Under the pieces are notes generated by a model that was not told the DNA's origin, did not search any database, and was given only the letters and a program-made list of their open reading frames with translations. DNA of 64,000 bases from Rhodanobacter humi (GTDB taxonomy: Bacteria; Pseudomonadota; Gammaproteobacteria; Xanthomonadales; Rhodanobacteraceae): assembly GCF_041107455.1 (NCBI RefSeq), contig NZ_JBGBPY010000001.1, forward strand, positions 3,720,001 to 3,784,000, read 5' to 3'. How positions within the stretch are numbered: position 1 is the first letter of the stretch; each line of letters starts with the position of its first letter. Made by a program: the position numbers and the translations under genes. Positions 21,755-34,268 of the stretch are shown in pieces.

Positions 21755-23047
21755 ATGCAGGTTTCGGTTGAGAACATCGGCACGCTCGAGCGCAAGCTCA
21801 CGGTGAAGTTTCCCGCCGAGCGTTACGAGACGCAGGTGAGCGCGCGCATCGCGGAGCTGGGGCGCACGGTACGCCTGAAGGGTTTTCGTCCGGGCAAGGT
21901 GCCGGTAGCCGTCATCAAGCAGCGTTTCGGCGAGCAGGTGCGCGGCGAAGTGTTGTCCGACCTGATCGGCAGCACGCTGCGCGAGGCGGTGACGCAGGAG
22001 AAGCTGCAGCCGGTCGCGAACCCCGCGATCGACACCACCGGCAAGCCGGAGAATGGCGAGATCGCCTACACCGCCACGTTCGAGGTGATGCCCGAGTTCC
22101 CCGAAGTCGATGTCGCCACGCTGGAGATCAAGCGTCCGCAGGCCGAGGTGGCCGACGCCGATGTGGAGAAGATGCTGGAAACGCTGCGCCAGCAGCGCCG
22201 CAGCTTCGAGCTGGTCGAGCGCGCCTCGGCCGAAGGCGACTTCGTGATGTTCGAGTATGCCGCGCAGGCTGGCGACTACCGCTTCCCGGCCGAGGGCCTG
22301 GAGCGTGCGGGCAGCGTGCTGGGTTCGGGCAACCTGTTCAAGGCGCTGGACGAAGCGCTGACCGGTCGCAAGGCCGACGACAGCTACGAGGCCGACATCG
22401 AGTTCCCGGCGGACTTCCGCAACGAGAGCCTGGCCGGCAAGAGCGCCAAGGTGAGCTTCAAGATCGTCAAGGTGCAGGAGCCGAAGCTGCCGGAAGTCGA
22501 CGCGGAGTTCGCCAAGCTCTTCGGCATCGCCGACGGCGACCTGGAGCATTTCCGCAAGGAAGTCCGTGCCAATCTCGAGCGCGAGCTGAAGGCCGCGCTG
22601 ATGGGCCGGCTGAAGTCCGAGGTGGCCGAGAAGCTGGCCGACGCACACCTCGCGCTGGACGTGCCGAAGCTGATGGTGCAGTCCGAGGCGCAGGCGATGG
22701 CCGCGGGCAGCGTGCCGCGTGGCCAGCAGGCGCCGCCGCAGCTGGTCGAGGCCGCGCTGCCGATGGCGCGCAAGCGCGTGATCGCCGGCCTGCTGATGGG
22801 CGAGATCGCCCGCAAGCAGGAGCTGAAGATCGACCGCAAGCGCGTGGCCGAGCAGCTCGCCGCGATCGCCTCGACCTACGAGGAGCCGGAAAAGGTCATT
22901 GAACTCTACAACGGCGACCCCCAGTTGATGTCAGGGCTGCAGAACCGCGTGATGGAAGACCAGGTGGCCGAGTGGGTGGCGGAGCACGCCAATACCACCA
23001 ACCTCGACCTGAGCTTCGACGAGGTGATGCGCCCCGCGGGCGCCTGA
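21755..23047 (+). CDS. tig: Trigger factor (ribosome-associated chaperone / prolyl isomerase)
   Basis: It binds ribosomal protein L23 at the exit tunnel and holds nascent chains. The protein has 430 residues, the normal length. The N-terminal ribosome-binding domain has the signature region LKGFRPGKVPVAVIKQRFG (GFRxGKxP). A central FKBP-like PPIase domain (about 150-245) and a helical C-terminal domain (PRGQQAPPQLVEAALPMARK) follow. It leads the conserved tig-clpP-clpX-lon-hupB-ppiD proteostasis series and may have read-through from the tRNA-Leu promoter. Confidence 0.97.
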   Translation: MQVSVENIGTLERKLTVKFPAERYETQVSARIAELGRTVRLKGFRPGKVPVAVIKQRFGEQVRGEVLSDLIGSTLREAVTQEKLQPVANPAIDTTGKPENGEIAYTATFEVMPEFPEVDVATLEIKRPQAEVADADVEKMLETLRQQRRSFELVERASAEGDFVMFEYAAQAGDYRFPAEGLERAGSVLGSGNLFKALDEALTGRKADDSYEADIEFPADFRNESLAGKSAKVSFKIVKVQEPKLPEVDAEFAKLFGIADGDLEHFRKEVRANLERELKAALMGRLKSEVAEKLADAHLALDVPKLMVQSEAQAMAAGSVPRGQQAPPQLVEAALPMARKRVIAGLLMGEIARKQELKIDRKRVAEQLAAIASTYEEPEKVIELYNGDPQLMSGLQNRVMEDQVAEWVAEHANTTNLDLSFDEVMRPAGA

Positions 23048-23131
23048 CGATCAGGTATCCGCCCGCCGGGTCTGGCGCAGGCCGGACCCGGTGGCATACT
23101 TCAGGCACATCAACGAGAGAGCGCAAACACC

Positions 23132-23755
23132 ATGGAACCGATTCAGAACCTCAACCTGGTGCCGATGGTCGTCGAGCAGACTGCCCGCGGCGAGCGCTCC
23201 TACGACATCTACTCGCGCCTGCTCAAGGAACGGGTGATCTTCCTGGTGGGCGAGGTCAACGACCAGGTGGCGAACCTGCTGGTCGCGCAGATGCTGTTCC
23301 TGGAGTCGGAGAATCCGGACAAGGACATCCACCTGTACATCAACAGCCCGGGCGGTGCGGTCACGGCGGGGCTGGCGATCTACGACACCATGCAGTACAT
23401 CAAGCCCGACGTCAGCACCATGTGCATCGGCCAGGCCTGCAGCGCCGCCTCGCTGCTGCTGATGGCCGGCGCCAAGGGCAAGCGCTACTCGCTGCCGAAT
23501 TCGCGCGTGATGATCCACCAGCCGTCGGGCGGCGCCCGTGGCCAGGCCACCGACATCGAGATCCAGGCGCAGGAAATCCTGTACCTGCGCCGGCGCCTGA
23601 ACGACATCTACGTTCAGCACACCGGCCAGCCGCTGGAAAAGATCGAGCGCGACATGGAGCGCGACCGCTTCATGAGCGCCGAGGCGGCGCGCGAATACGG
23701 CCTGATCGACGCGGTGCTCGACCGCCGCGCCGTCGACACGGTCAAGTCGGCCTGA
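23132..23755 (+). CDS. clpP: ATP-dependent Clp protease proteolytic subunit
   Basis: This serine peptidase forms the tetradecameric barrel partnered by ClpX or ClpA. The protein has 207 residues. The catalytic Ser104 is in GQACSAAS and His129 is in VMIHQPSGG. The short N-terminal [13 protein letters not shown] precedes [15 protein letters not shown]. It lies 84 bases after tig. The gap to clpX holds several hairpins and a separate promoter. Confidence 0.98.
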   Translation: MEPIQNLNLVPMVVEQTARGERSYDIYSRLLKERVIFLVGEVNDQVANLLVAQMLFLESENPDKDIHLYINSPGGAVTAGLAIYDTMQYIKPDVSTMCIGQACSAASLLLMAGAKGKRYSLPNSRVMIHQPSGGARGQATDIEIQAQEILYLRRRLNDIYVQHTGQPLEKIERDMERDRFMSAEAAREYGLIDAVLDRRAVDTVKSA

Positions 23756-23796
23756 GAGTGTCCTTGCGATCATCCCTGATCGCGAAGGTCAAACGG

Positions 23797-23870
23797 GCGG
23801 CCATCCTTGGCCGCACTCTTCACGGTTGGGTCCCCAGGGCTCCGCATCTGCGGGCAGATGCGGAGCCCTG
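23797..23870. repeat. Two perfect hairpins in the clpP-clpX gap
   Basis: The first hairpin is GCGGCCA-TCCT-TGGCCGC (23797-23814). The second is a perfect 16-bp stem (23835-23850 with 23855-23870, CAGGGCTCCGCATCTG, loop CGGG). The second ends directly against the probable clpX -10 element and covers the spacer and -35 region. There is no T-tract. It could be a palindromic repeat or a regulatory site. Confidence 0.8.
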
Positions 23871-23879
23871 TGCTATTCT
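23871..23879 (+). promoter_or_regulatory. Extended -10 promoter element for clpX
   Basis: TGCTATTCT (TG-N-TATTCT, an extended -10) lies 46 bases before the clpX ATG. The position of the -35 box is occupied by a 16-bp perfect hairpin (23835-23870), so recognition would depend on the extended -10 or on an activator. Confidence 0.5.
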
Positions 23880-23924
23880 CGGCCGCAACCTGAATCACCC
23901 GGTTTCACCAGCGGAATCGAAAGT

Positions 23925-25217
<1,293 letters not shown>

Positions 25218-25237
25218 TCGTCGCCGGCTTCACGTGA

Positions 25238-25272
25238 ACGGCTCCGGCGTCCGCGCCGGGGCCGTTTTGTTT
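25238..25272 (+). terminator. Intrinsic terminator after clpX
   Basis: A GC-rich stem (CGGC-t-CCGGCG at 25239-25249 with CGCCGG-g-GCCG at 25254-25264) is followed by TTTTGTTTT. Confidence 0.78.
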
Positions 25273-25441
25273 TGCGCGCGTCCCTCGCGCCGCACCGCCC
25301 GGCGCCCGGCAGGGCGTACGGGGCGGGCCCTGCCGTTCCCCGGCAAAGCTTGCGTACCGACGGGTTCGCCACCACTTGACGTGTCATGGTGCCCGGCGCA
25401 GTGTCGGGCTTGTCCCACCGGATTCCCGTGAGAACCCCTCG

Positions 25442-27931
<2,490 letters not shown>

Positions 27932-27941
27932 GTCGGTTCGC

Positions 27942-27990
27942 ACGCAAGGCGTGACAGTATCCCGAAGTGGACACGGCGCCTTGCGTTTTC
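27942..27990 (+). terminator. Possible terminator after lon
   Basis: A 10-bp stem (ACGCAAGGCG at 27942-27951 and CGCCTTGCGT at 27977-27986) with a 25-base loop is followed by TTTC. The long loop makes it a weak candidate. Confidence 0.45.
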
Positions 27991-28095
27991 ATGTGTTACG
28001 GGGAATCCGCAGGCGTTGCGGGTGTTTTGTGATGCAGTCGCCGGCAATTCGCCGTCACCGCTGCATGTGGCCTGAAAACCTTGCTGCAGCTTGTA

Positions 28096-28125
28096 TTGCG
28101 GTGTTCGGCGAGGCACTGGTATAAA
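28096..28125 (+). promoter_or_regulatory. Promoter for hupB in the 340-base lon-hupB gap
   Basis: TTGCGG (28096-28101), an 18-base spacer and TATAAA (28120-28125) preceded by TGG (extended -10) are visible. Transcription would begin near 28133, leaving a leader of about 140 bases before hupB. Apart from this and the weak lon terminator, nothing else is recognisable in the gap. Confidence 0.65.
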
Positions 28126-28271
28126 GGCGAAACCGCAATCCCGGCGCCTGCTGCATGTGACCGTGATGCGGGGTTGCGTTACGGCGCCAAGCGGGTACCA
28201 ACCATCCACGGCGGCTGCGTGCGCCCATGCCACGGGGCGAGCCTGCCGCAAAACGTACTAGGGAGTTTTCA

Positions 28272-28544
28272 ATGAATAAAACCGATCTGATCAATGCCAT
28301 CGCCGACAAGGCTGAACTGACCAAGGCCGACGCCGGTCGCGCGCTCGAAGCGTTCTTCGAGGTCGTGCAGAAGTCGCTGAAGAAGGGTGAGGACGTGTCG
28401 GTGGTCGGTTTCGGTACCTTCACCGTGCGCAAGCGCGCCGCCCGTACCGGTCGCAACCCGCGCACCAACGAGACGATCAAGATCAAGGCTTCGAAGGTTC
28501 CCGCCTTCAAGGCTGGCAAGACGCTCAAGGACGCCCTAAACTGA
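28272..28544 (+). CDS. hupB: DNA-binding protein HU
   Basis: This is a nucleoid-associated histone-like protein of 90 residues. It begins [18 protein letters not shown] and carries the DNA-binding beta-arm motif [12 protein letters not shown] followed by [13 protein letters not shown]. The AGGGAG sequence nine bases upstream of the ATG is a good ribosome-binding site. It follows lon as in E. coli, and tRNA-Val/tRNA-Asp lie immediately downstream, probably in the same transcript. Confidence 0.97.
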   Translation: MNKTDLINAIADKAELTKADAGRALEAFFEVVQKSLKKGEDVSVVGFGTFTVRKRAARTGRNPRTNETIKIKASKVPAFKAGKTLKDALN

Positions 28545-28563
28545 GCGGCTCACGCTCGGTTTC

Positions 28564-28638
28564 GGGTGCTTAGCTCAGCGGTAGAGCGCCGCCCTTACAA
28601 GGCGATGGTCGTAGGTTCGATCCCTACAGCACCCACCA
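28564..28638 (+). tRNA. tRNA-Val (TAC)
   Basis: A 75-base cloverleaf with acceptor GGGTGCT/AGCACCC, anticodon TAC in CTTACAA, and encoded CCA. It starts 19 bases after the hupB stop. Confidence 0.95.
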
Positions 28639-28647
28639 GAACGATGT

Positions 28648-28724
28648 GGAGCGGTAGTTCAGTCGGTTAGAATGCTGGCCTGTCACGCCGGAGGTCGCGG
28701 GTTCGAGTCCCGTCCGCTCCGCCA
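28648..28724 (+). tRNA. tRNA-Asp (GTC)
   Basis: A 77-base cloverleaf with acceptor GGAGCGG/CCGCTCC, anticodon GTC in CTGTCAC, and encoded CCA. A second copy, identical by eye, is on the minus strand at 40087-40163. Confidence 0.95.
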
Positions 28725-28731
28725 CGGTTCG

Positions 28732-28763
28732 CAAGGGCGCCCCTGTGGCGCCCTTGTCGTTTG
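28732..28763 (+). terminator. Terminator after tRNA-Val/tRNA-Asp
   Basis: A perfect 10-bp stem (CAAGGGCGCC at 28732-28741 and GGCGCCCTTG at 28747-28756) is followed by TCGTTTG. The T-tract is short. Confidence 0.6.
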
Positions 28764-28869
28764 GACGGCGTTCCGGGGGAATCCGCCGTGACTGGCGCCA
28801 CGCCGGCACCCAATGATTCATGCAACGTGCGCCGTGTGCGCCGATCAACACTGGCAGGAAGGGTAGGCA

Positions 28870-30774
28870 ATGCTGCAGGCAATGCGTAACAAGATGCATG
28901 GATGGCCATCCATCATCGTCCTTGGCGTGTGCGTCTTCGCGGTCGCGTTCTTCGGCATCGAGGGCTACATCATGTCCCGTGCCGAGACCTTCGTGGCGAA
29001 GGTGGGCAAGCACGAGATCAGCCAGCAGGATTTCCAGGACCGCATGAACCAGCTGCGCCAGCAGCTGAGCGCCGAGCAGGGCGACAGCTTCGATCCGGAC
29101 GCGTTCGAGAAGCCGGAAATGAAGCTGAAGGTGCTGGACGGCATGATCGACCAGCAGCTGCTGTTGAAGGCGAACCAGGACTGGGGCATCCGCGTGCCCG
29201 ACCAGGCCGTGCGCGACTACATCGCCGCGATCCCGGCGTTCCAGATCAATGGCCAGTTCGATCCCGCCACCTACCGCACCCTGCTGGCCGAGCAGCGCAA
29301 GACGCCCGACATGTTCCAGGACGACGTGCGCGCCTCGCTGTCCACCCAGGCGCTGCCGAACGCGATCGATGCCAGCACCATCGTCACGGACGCCGAGATC
29401 GACCACTTCCTCGACCTGCGCATGCAGCGCCGCGACATCAGCTACGCCGTGCTGCCCAGGCCGCAGCCTGCCGACGCCACCGTCACCGACACGCAGATCG
29501 CGGACTATTACAAGGCGCACCTCGCCGACTACATGAATCCCGAGCAGGTGTCGCTGCAGTACCTCGAGGTGAACGGTGCCGACTTGAAGCCGGATGCCGC
29601 GCCCAGCGACGCCGACCTGATGAAGCGCTACGAGAGCGAGAAGCAGCGCTACGTGCAGCCCGAGCAGCGCGAGGTGTCGCACATCCTCGTCAACGTGCCC
29701 GCGAACGCCACGCCCGAGCAGCAGAAGGCCGCGCTGGCCAAGGCCGACAAGATCGCCGCCGAAGCCACGCCGGAGAACTTCGCCAAGCTGGCCGCGCAGG
29801 ACTCGGATGACTTGGGTTCGAAGCGCCAGGGCGGCGACCTGGGCTGGCTGCAGAAGGGCGTGACCAATGCCGCCTTCGACACCGTGATGTTCGCGCTGAA
29901 GAAGGGCGAGATCTCCAAGCCGGTGCTGACCCCGGACGGCTACGACATCCTCTGGCTGCGCGACACCCGCAGCGGCGAGGCCAAGTCCTTCGCCGAAGTG
30001 CGCGACCAGCTGCTGGCCGAGGCCACCGCGGGCGACAAGGACCGCAAGTACAACGAGGTGGCCGGCAAGTTGTCGGACAGCGCCTACCAGAACCCGTCCT
30101 CGCTGGAACCGGCCGCGCAGGCGCTGGGCCTTTCGGTCAAGACCACGGCGCTGTTCTCGCGCCAGGGCGGCGAGGGGATTGCCGCCAATCCCAAGGTGAC
30201 CAAGGCGGCGTTCGCGAACGACGTGCTGGTACAGGGCAACAACTCCAACCTCATCGAGCTCGGCAACGACGACGCGGTGGTGATCCGCGTGGCGAAGCAC
30301 GTGCCCGCCGCGGCCAAGCCGCTGGCCCAGGTGCATGACGAGATCGGCAAGACCATCCTGGACCAGCGCATCGCGGCGGCAGCGAAGCAGCAGGCCGATA
30401 CCTTGCTCGCGCGCCTGCAGAAGGGCGAGGCGCTGGCCGCCGTGGCGGCCTCGGCCAACGCCGGCATCAAGAGCGCGAACGAGGTGGTGCGCATCCAGGC
30501 GGACGTTCCGGCGGCATTGCGCGACGAAGCCTTCCTGCTGCCGCATCCGGCCGAGGGCAAGCCGCAGTACGCCGCGGTGGACATGCACGACGGCAGCTAT
30601 GCGCTGCTCGCCGTGGACAAGGTGCAGGGAGCCGATCTCTCCAAGGTCACCCCCGAGCAGCGGAACATGCTGCGCCAGCAGATGATCCAGGCCTACGGCG
30701 CGGTGGCGACCCAGGAGTTGATCAAGTCGCTGCGCAACAGCACCGAGATCAAGATCGCCAAGGACCGGATGTAA
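28870..30774 (+). CDS. ppiD: Periplasmic folding factor PpiD (SurA-N / parvulin)
   Basis: This inner-membrane-anchored periplasmic chaperone works at the Sec translocon exit. The protein has 634 residues. One N-terminal transmembrane helix (about 13-35, SIIVLGVCVFAVAFFGIEGY) is followed by a SurA-like helical region. A parvulin domain (about 265-370) includes EVSHILVNVPANATPEQQKA and GSKRQGGDLGWLQKG. As in E. coli PpiD, it need not be an active isomerase. It follows hupB in the conserved order and is followed by a terminator. Confidence 0.95.
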   Translation: MLQAMRNKMHGWPSIIVLGVCVFAVAFFGIEGYIMSRAETFVAKVGKHEISQQDFQDRMNQLRQQLSAEQGDSFDPDAFEKPEMKLKVLDGMIDQQLLLKANQDWGIRVPDQAVRDYIAAIPAFQINGQFDPATYRTLLAEQRKTPDMFQDDVRASLSTQALPNAIDASTIVTDAEIDHFLDLRMQRRDISYAVLPRPQPADATVTDTQIADYYKAHLADYMNPEQVSLQYLEVNGADLKPDAAPSDADLMKRYESEKQRYVQPEQREVSHILVNVPANATPEQQKAALAKADKIAAEATPENFAKLAAQDSDDLGSKRQGGDLGWLQKGVTNAAFDTVMFALKKGEISKPVLTPDGYDILWLRDTRSGEAKSFAEVRDQLLAEATAGDKDRKYNEVAGKLSDSAYQNPSSLEPAAQALGLSVKTTALFSRQGGEGIAANPKVTKAAFANDVLVQGNNSNLIELGNDDAVVIRVAKHVPAAAKPLAQVHDEIGKTILDQRIAAAAKQQADTLLARLQKGEALAAVAASANAGIKSANEVVRIQADVPAALRDEAFLLPHPAEGKPQYAAVDMHDGSYALLAVDKVQGADLSKVTPEQRNMLRQQMIQAYGAVATQELIKSLRNSTEIKIAKDRM

Positions 30775-30797
30775 GTCCCCGGTCGATACGGCGCATG

Positions 30798-30828
30798 CGA
30801 AGAAGGCGGCCATGAGCCGCCTTCTTCG
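30798..30828. terminator. Bidirectional terminator between ppiD and mltD
   Basis: A perfect 13-bp stem (CGAAGAAGGCGGC at 30798-30810 and its complement at 30816-30828) with loop CATGA lies between convergent genes. It lacks a long T-tract on either strand. Confidence 0.6.
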
Positions 30829-30868
30829 TCTCCGCAACTCGGTGGTTGCTGGCGGGGCGTTGGCCGGT

Positions 30869-32113
30869 TCAGCGCGAGGCGCCGACCTTGAGCAGCTGGC
30901 CGGGTTTGATGGCCTGTCCGTGCAGGTGGTTCCAGCGCTGCAGTTCGCTGACGCTCACCGAGTAGTGGCGGGCCAGCTGCCACAGGCTTTCGCCGGACTT
31001 CACGCGGTGTGTCCGCGCGCGCGCCGCGACCGGCTGCGCGGACTTCGCGCCGGCCGCACTCGCATCGGTGGCGTCGGTGGCGCCGATGCCGGTCGCGAAC
31101 GTGGTCTCGGGCAGGCGATCGGCGCTCGCGCTGGCCGCCTGGTTCAGCAGCGCATCGCGAAACTGCTGAGCGTGGCTGACCGGCATCATCAGGTAGGAGG
31201 CGATGCTGGTGTCGGCGACGTCGTTGCGGAAGGCGGCGTTGAGGTCCTTCAACTGGTCCAGCGGCATGCCGGCGCGATCGGCGGCACGCGCCAGCGGCAT
31301 CGAGTGCGGCAGCGCCACCGAGACGAGGTGCTGGCTGGGCGTCAGCGTGGGCAGGCTGACGTGGAAGCGATCGGGTTCGCGCACCACGCAGGCCATCGCC
31401 AGCAGCTTGGTGAGGTGTTCGCGGGTGATGTCGTGCACCGGCCAGCGCGGGATCGCCGGCGTCGCCGGCGGCAGGCCGTGCTGCTGGACGAGCTTGCGCG
31501 CCCGGAACTCGCCGGCGTTGTAGGCATAGTCGGTCACGCGCCAGTCGTGGAACTGCTCGTGATAGCGGCTCAGCAGCTTCATCACCGCGTCGGCGGAGGC
31601 CTGCACGTCGAGGCGACCGTCGTAATGGCGATCCACGCGCAGGCCCATGGCAGCGGCCGTGGTCGGCATGATCTGCCACATGCCGGCCGGCCGGTCACGC
31701 CGGCCGGGGATCGGGCGGAAGCCGCTCTCGACCCAGGGCAGCAGCACGAACTCGCCGGCCACGTCGTGCTCGGCGGCCACCTGCTGCACATAGGTGAGCT
31801 TGGGCAGCGCGTCGCGCACTTCCTGCTCGAAGCGCTGCGGGTTGCGCGTGTAGCGCCGCGCCCAGGACAGCACCGCGGGATCGGCATCGCAGTCGGCCAT
31901 CGCGAAGCTGCCGCGCAACCGATCCCAGACATCGCTGGCCTCCGGCGCCGGTGCGGCCGTGACGGCTGGCGGCGGCGTTTCGATGGCGGCGGATGCGGGC
32001 GGAACAGGAAGTGGCCCCGGCTCGGAACGTGGCGACGGCGTGGTGGCGCAGGCGGTGAGCAGGGCCGAGAGCGCCAGTGGCAGCAGCCGCTTCGGATAAA
32101 GATGCGTGCTCAT
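30869..32113 (-). CDS. mltD: Membrane-bound lytic murein transglycosylase D-like lipoprotein
   Basis: It cleaves glycan strands of peptidoglycan with 1,6-anhydro product formation. The protein has 414 residues from 32113. A lipobox ALLTACATT lies near residue 20. The SLT catalytic domain has LLPWVESGFRP (catalytic Glu), AGMWQIMPTTAAAMGL and DYAYNAGEFRARKL. One C-terminal LysM domain is clear (VKSGESLWQLARHYSVSVSE), whereas E. coli MltD has two, so this is a shorter variant. The ATG overlaps the gloB stop (ATGA), so the two are coupled as in E. coli. Confidence 0.92.
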   Translation of the reverse strand: MSTHLYPKRLLPLALSALLTACATTPSPRSEPGPLPVPPASAAIETPPPAVTAAPAPEASDVWDRLRGSFAMADCDADPAVLSWARRYTRNPQRFEQEVRDALPKLTYVQQVAAEHDVAGEFVLLPWVESGFRPIPGRRDRPAGMWQIMPTTAAAMGLRVDRHYDGRLDVQASADAVMKLLSRYHEQFHDWRVTDYAYNAGEFRARKLVQQHGLPPATPAIPRWPVHDITREHLTKLLAMACVVREPDRFHVSLPTLTPSQHLVSVALPHSMPLARAADRAGMPLDQLKDLNAAFRNDVADTSIASYLMMPVSHAQQFRDALLNQAASASADRLPETTFATGIGATDATDASAAGAKSAQPVAARARTHRVKSGESLWQLARHYSVSVSELQRWNHLHGQAIKPGQLLKVGASR

Positions 32114-32877
32114 GTGCGGAACGCGTCCTTGGCCGCGCGCACGGTGGCGAAGCGGGCCGTGCGATCCGCGGGATGACCAGACTGCCGCCGGCACCAGTCG
32201 ACCACGGCCGGCGCGTCGGTGCGCAGGAAGGGATTGGTCGCCAGCTCGCTGGCCATGGATACCGGCAGGCTGGGGTGCTGCCGTGTGCGCAGCGTATCCA
32301 CCTCGCGCAGACGCGCCGACAAGTCGGCATTGTCCGGTTCGACCTCGCGGGCGAAGCGGCCGTTGGCGGCGGTGTATTCATGGCCGCAGCAGAGCAGGGT
32401 GTTCGCCGGCAGCGCCGCGAGGTGATCCAGCGAGGCCAGCATCTGCGCGGGCGTGCCCTCGAACAGGCGGCCGCAGCCCAGGCTGAACAAGGTATCGCCG
32501 GCCAGCAGCACGCCCTCGCCGTGGTAGGCCACGTGGCTCAGCGTATGGCCGGGCACCGCGATCACCTCGAAGCTCGCCCGCGGCTGCGACAAGGTGATGC
32601 GCTCGCCGTCGCGCACGCGCACGGTGGCCGCCTCGATGCGTGCGTCCTCGGGCGCGTACACGGGCACGTCGTGCCGCTGGCGCAGCGCCAGCGCACCGCC
32701 GACATGGTCGTGGTGATGGTGGGTCAGCAGGATCGCCCGCAGTTGCAGCTTGCGCGCGGCCAGTGCCTGTTCCACCGGAGCATCGTCGCCGGGATCGACG
32801 ACGAGCGCGTGGCCCGCGTCATCGTGCAGCAACCAGATGTAATTGTCGGCCAGTGCCGGTAACGGTACGAGATGCAT
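32110..32877 (-). CDS. gloB: Hydroxyacylglutathione hydrolase (glyoxalase II)
   Basis: It hydrolyses S-lactoylglutathione to lactate and glutathione, the second step of methylglyoxal detoxification. The protein has 255 residues. The metallo-beta-lactamase motif LTHHHHDHVGGALAL provides the binuclear metal site, and PGHTLSHVAY contains a further His. The C-terminal glyoxalase II domain includes LLCCGHEYTAANGRFA. It overlaps mltD downstream and is divergent from the methyltransferase gene. Confidence 0.96.
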   Translation of the reverse strand: MHLVPLPALADNYIWLLHDDAGHALVVDPGDDAPVEQALAARKLQLRAILLTHHHHDHVGGALALRQRHDVPVYAPEDARIEAATVRVRDGERITLSQPRASFEVIAVPGHTLSHVAYHGEGVLLAGDTLFSLGCGRLFEGTPAQMLASLDHLAALPANTLLCCGHEYTAANGRFAREVEPDNADLSARLREVDTLRTRQHPSLPVSMASELATNPFLRTDAPAVVDWCRRQSGHPADRTARFATVRAAKDAFRT

Positions 32878-33060
32878 GGCATGCTCCGCTGCGTTGGTTC
32901 ACTAACGTGCAGACGCAGCCATCCCGGCATGCGCGAACCGGGCGACTATAAACAGCCTGCCCCGGCGACTCGTTAGCATGTCGTTAATACGAGTGGTGGC
33001 GGTTCAGCGATGTGAGGCGCGTCCGCAACGGTTTGCGACGCGGTCGGCGTTGCCAAACGC

Positions 33061-33066
33061 TACACT
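33061..33066 (+). promoter_or_regulatory. Probable -10 box upstream of the methyltransferase gene
   Basis: TACACT (33061-33066) lies 56 bases before the ATG at 33123. Its position argues against a longer coding start at 33012. No convincing -35 is visible. Confidence 0.35.
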
Positions 33067-33122
33067 GCGGGCTGGATTTCGAGGATGGCCGGGGCCGGCA
33101 GCGCCGGCGCCGGATCGAGTGC

Positions 33123-33806
33123 ATGCCGCTTCAACGCGATCAGGACATACATGCCAGCGTCCCCCTGCGGCAGTTGCGCAGCGGACAATGGCGCAGCATG
33201 GCGCCCTTGCTGCAGCGCGAGACGGGACGACGCGCGTTGTGCATCGGCGTGGCCGACGACGACGCGGTGCCGCCGTTGCCCGACGTGACGTGGACGCGAC
33301 TGTGGCTGGCGCGGGGCGGCTACGGCGGCGACCTGCGCGGCCGTGCCGACGAACCGCTGCCCTTCATCGACGAAGCCTTCGACCTGGTCTGGCTGCAGCA
33401 TGCGCTGGAGCCGGCGCCGCAGGTCGCCGCGCTGCTGGCCGAGGCATGCCGCGTGCTGGCCGCCGGCGGCGTGCTGGCGGTGACCGCGGTGCATCCGCTG
33501 GGCGGCTGGGCACCCTGGTTCTGCTGGCGTGCACGGGGTCAGCGGCAATCGCTGCAGTGGCCGGGGCGCCTGCGCCAGCAGTTGCGGCGGCAAGGGCTGG
33601 AGATCGAGAGCTTGCGTCGGCTCGGCGCGGCCTGGCCTGGTGATGCGCGGCCGGCAGGTGGCGACAGCCGCTGGGGCGGCGGCTATCTGTTGCTGGCGCG
33701 CAAGCAGCGGCGCCAAGCCATTCCCCTGAAATTGCGGCCGTTGCCGGCGCGTGCGCCGGTGAACGCGCGGCTGTCGCCGGGCACGCGGCGGCACTCCGTT
33801 TCTTGA
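33123..33806 (+). CDS. Class I SAM-dependent methyltransferase-like protein
   Basis: This is a 227-residue protein of the Methyltransf_11-like type. It has a weak motif I (RRALCIGVADDDAVPP) lacking the usual GxGxG, then LPFIDEAFDLVWLQHALEP (motif II region) and EACRVLAAGGVLAVTAVHP (post-II). In other Gammaproteobacteria a methyltransferase-fold gene occupies this slot between gloB and rnhA. The substrate is unknown, and loss of the glycine-rich loop could mean altered or absent SAM binding. It is followed 12 bases later by rnhA. Confidence 0.75.
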   Translation: MPLQRDQDIHASVPLRQLRSGQWRSMAPLLQRETGRRALCIGVADDDAVPPLPDVTWTRLWLARGGYGGDLRGRADEPLPFIDEAFDLVWLQHALEPAPQVAALLAEACRVLAAGGVLAVTAVHPLGGWAPWFCWRARGQRQSLQWPGRLRQQLRRQGLEIESLRRLGAAWPGDARPAGGDSRWGGGYLLLARKQRRQAIPLKLRPLPARAPVNARLSPGTRRHSVS

Positions 33807-33818
33807 CTGGAAAAATGC

Positions 33819-34268
33819 GTGACGACTGACGAAGTGGAAGCATTCACCGATGGCGCCTGCCTCGGCAATCCGGGGCCCGGCGGCTGGGCGGCGCTGCTGC
33901 GCACCAAGGGCCGCGAACGCCTGCTGGCCGGCGGCGAGCCCGACACCACCAACAACCGCATGGAACTGATGGCGGCGATCGGCGCGCTGGAGGCGTTGAC
34001 GCGACCCTGCGCCGTGCTGCTCACCACCGATTCGCGCTACGTGATGCAGGGCATCGAGCAGTGGCTGCCGAAATGGCGCGCCAACGGTTGGCGCACCGCC
34101 GACAAGAAGCCGGTGAAGAACCAGGATCTGTGGGAGCGCCTCTCCGCGGCGAGCGGCCATCATCGCGTGCGCTGGCAATGGGTGAAGGGTCACAACGGCC
34201 ACGCCGAGAATGAACGCGTGGACCAGGCTGCGCGCGAGCAGGCCGAACAGCACAGGAGCAACGCATGA
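33819..34268 (+). CDS. rnhA: Ribonuclease HI
   Basis: It degrades the RNA strand of RNA-DNA hybrids. The protein has 149 residues with a GTG start; the nearby ATG at 33815 is out of frame. The catalytic acidic residues are in [16 protein letters not shown] (Asp), [10 protein letters not shown] (Glu), [13 protein letters not shown] (Asp) and [10 protein letters not shown] (Asp). The [12 protein letters not shown] loop is present. The stop overlaps the dnaQ start (ATGA), reproducing the rnhA-dnaQ neighbourhood of enterics but in the same direction. Confidence 0.97.
   Translation: MTTDEVEAFTDGACLGNPGPGGWAALLRTKGRERLLAGGEPDTTNNRMELMAAIGALEALTRPCAVLLTTDSRYVMQGIEQWLPKWRANGWRTADKKPVKNQDLWERLSAASGHHRVRWQWVKGHNGHAENERVDQAAREQAEQHRSNA

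Noticed and set aside
33012-33122. N-terminal extension of the methyltransferase-like gene to 33012
   Set aside because: The extension is Arg-rich without family support, and a likely -10 box (33061-33066) lies inside it.
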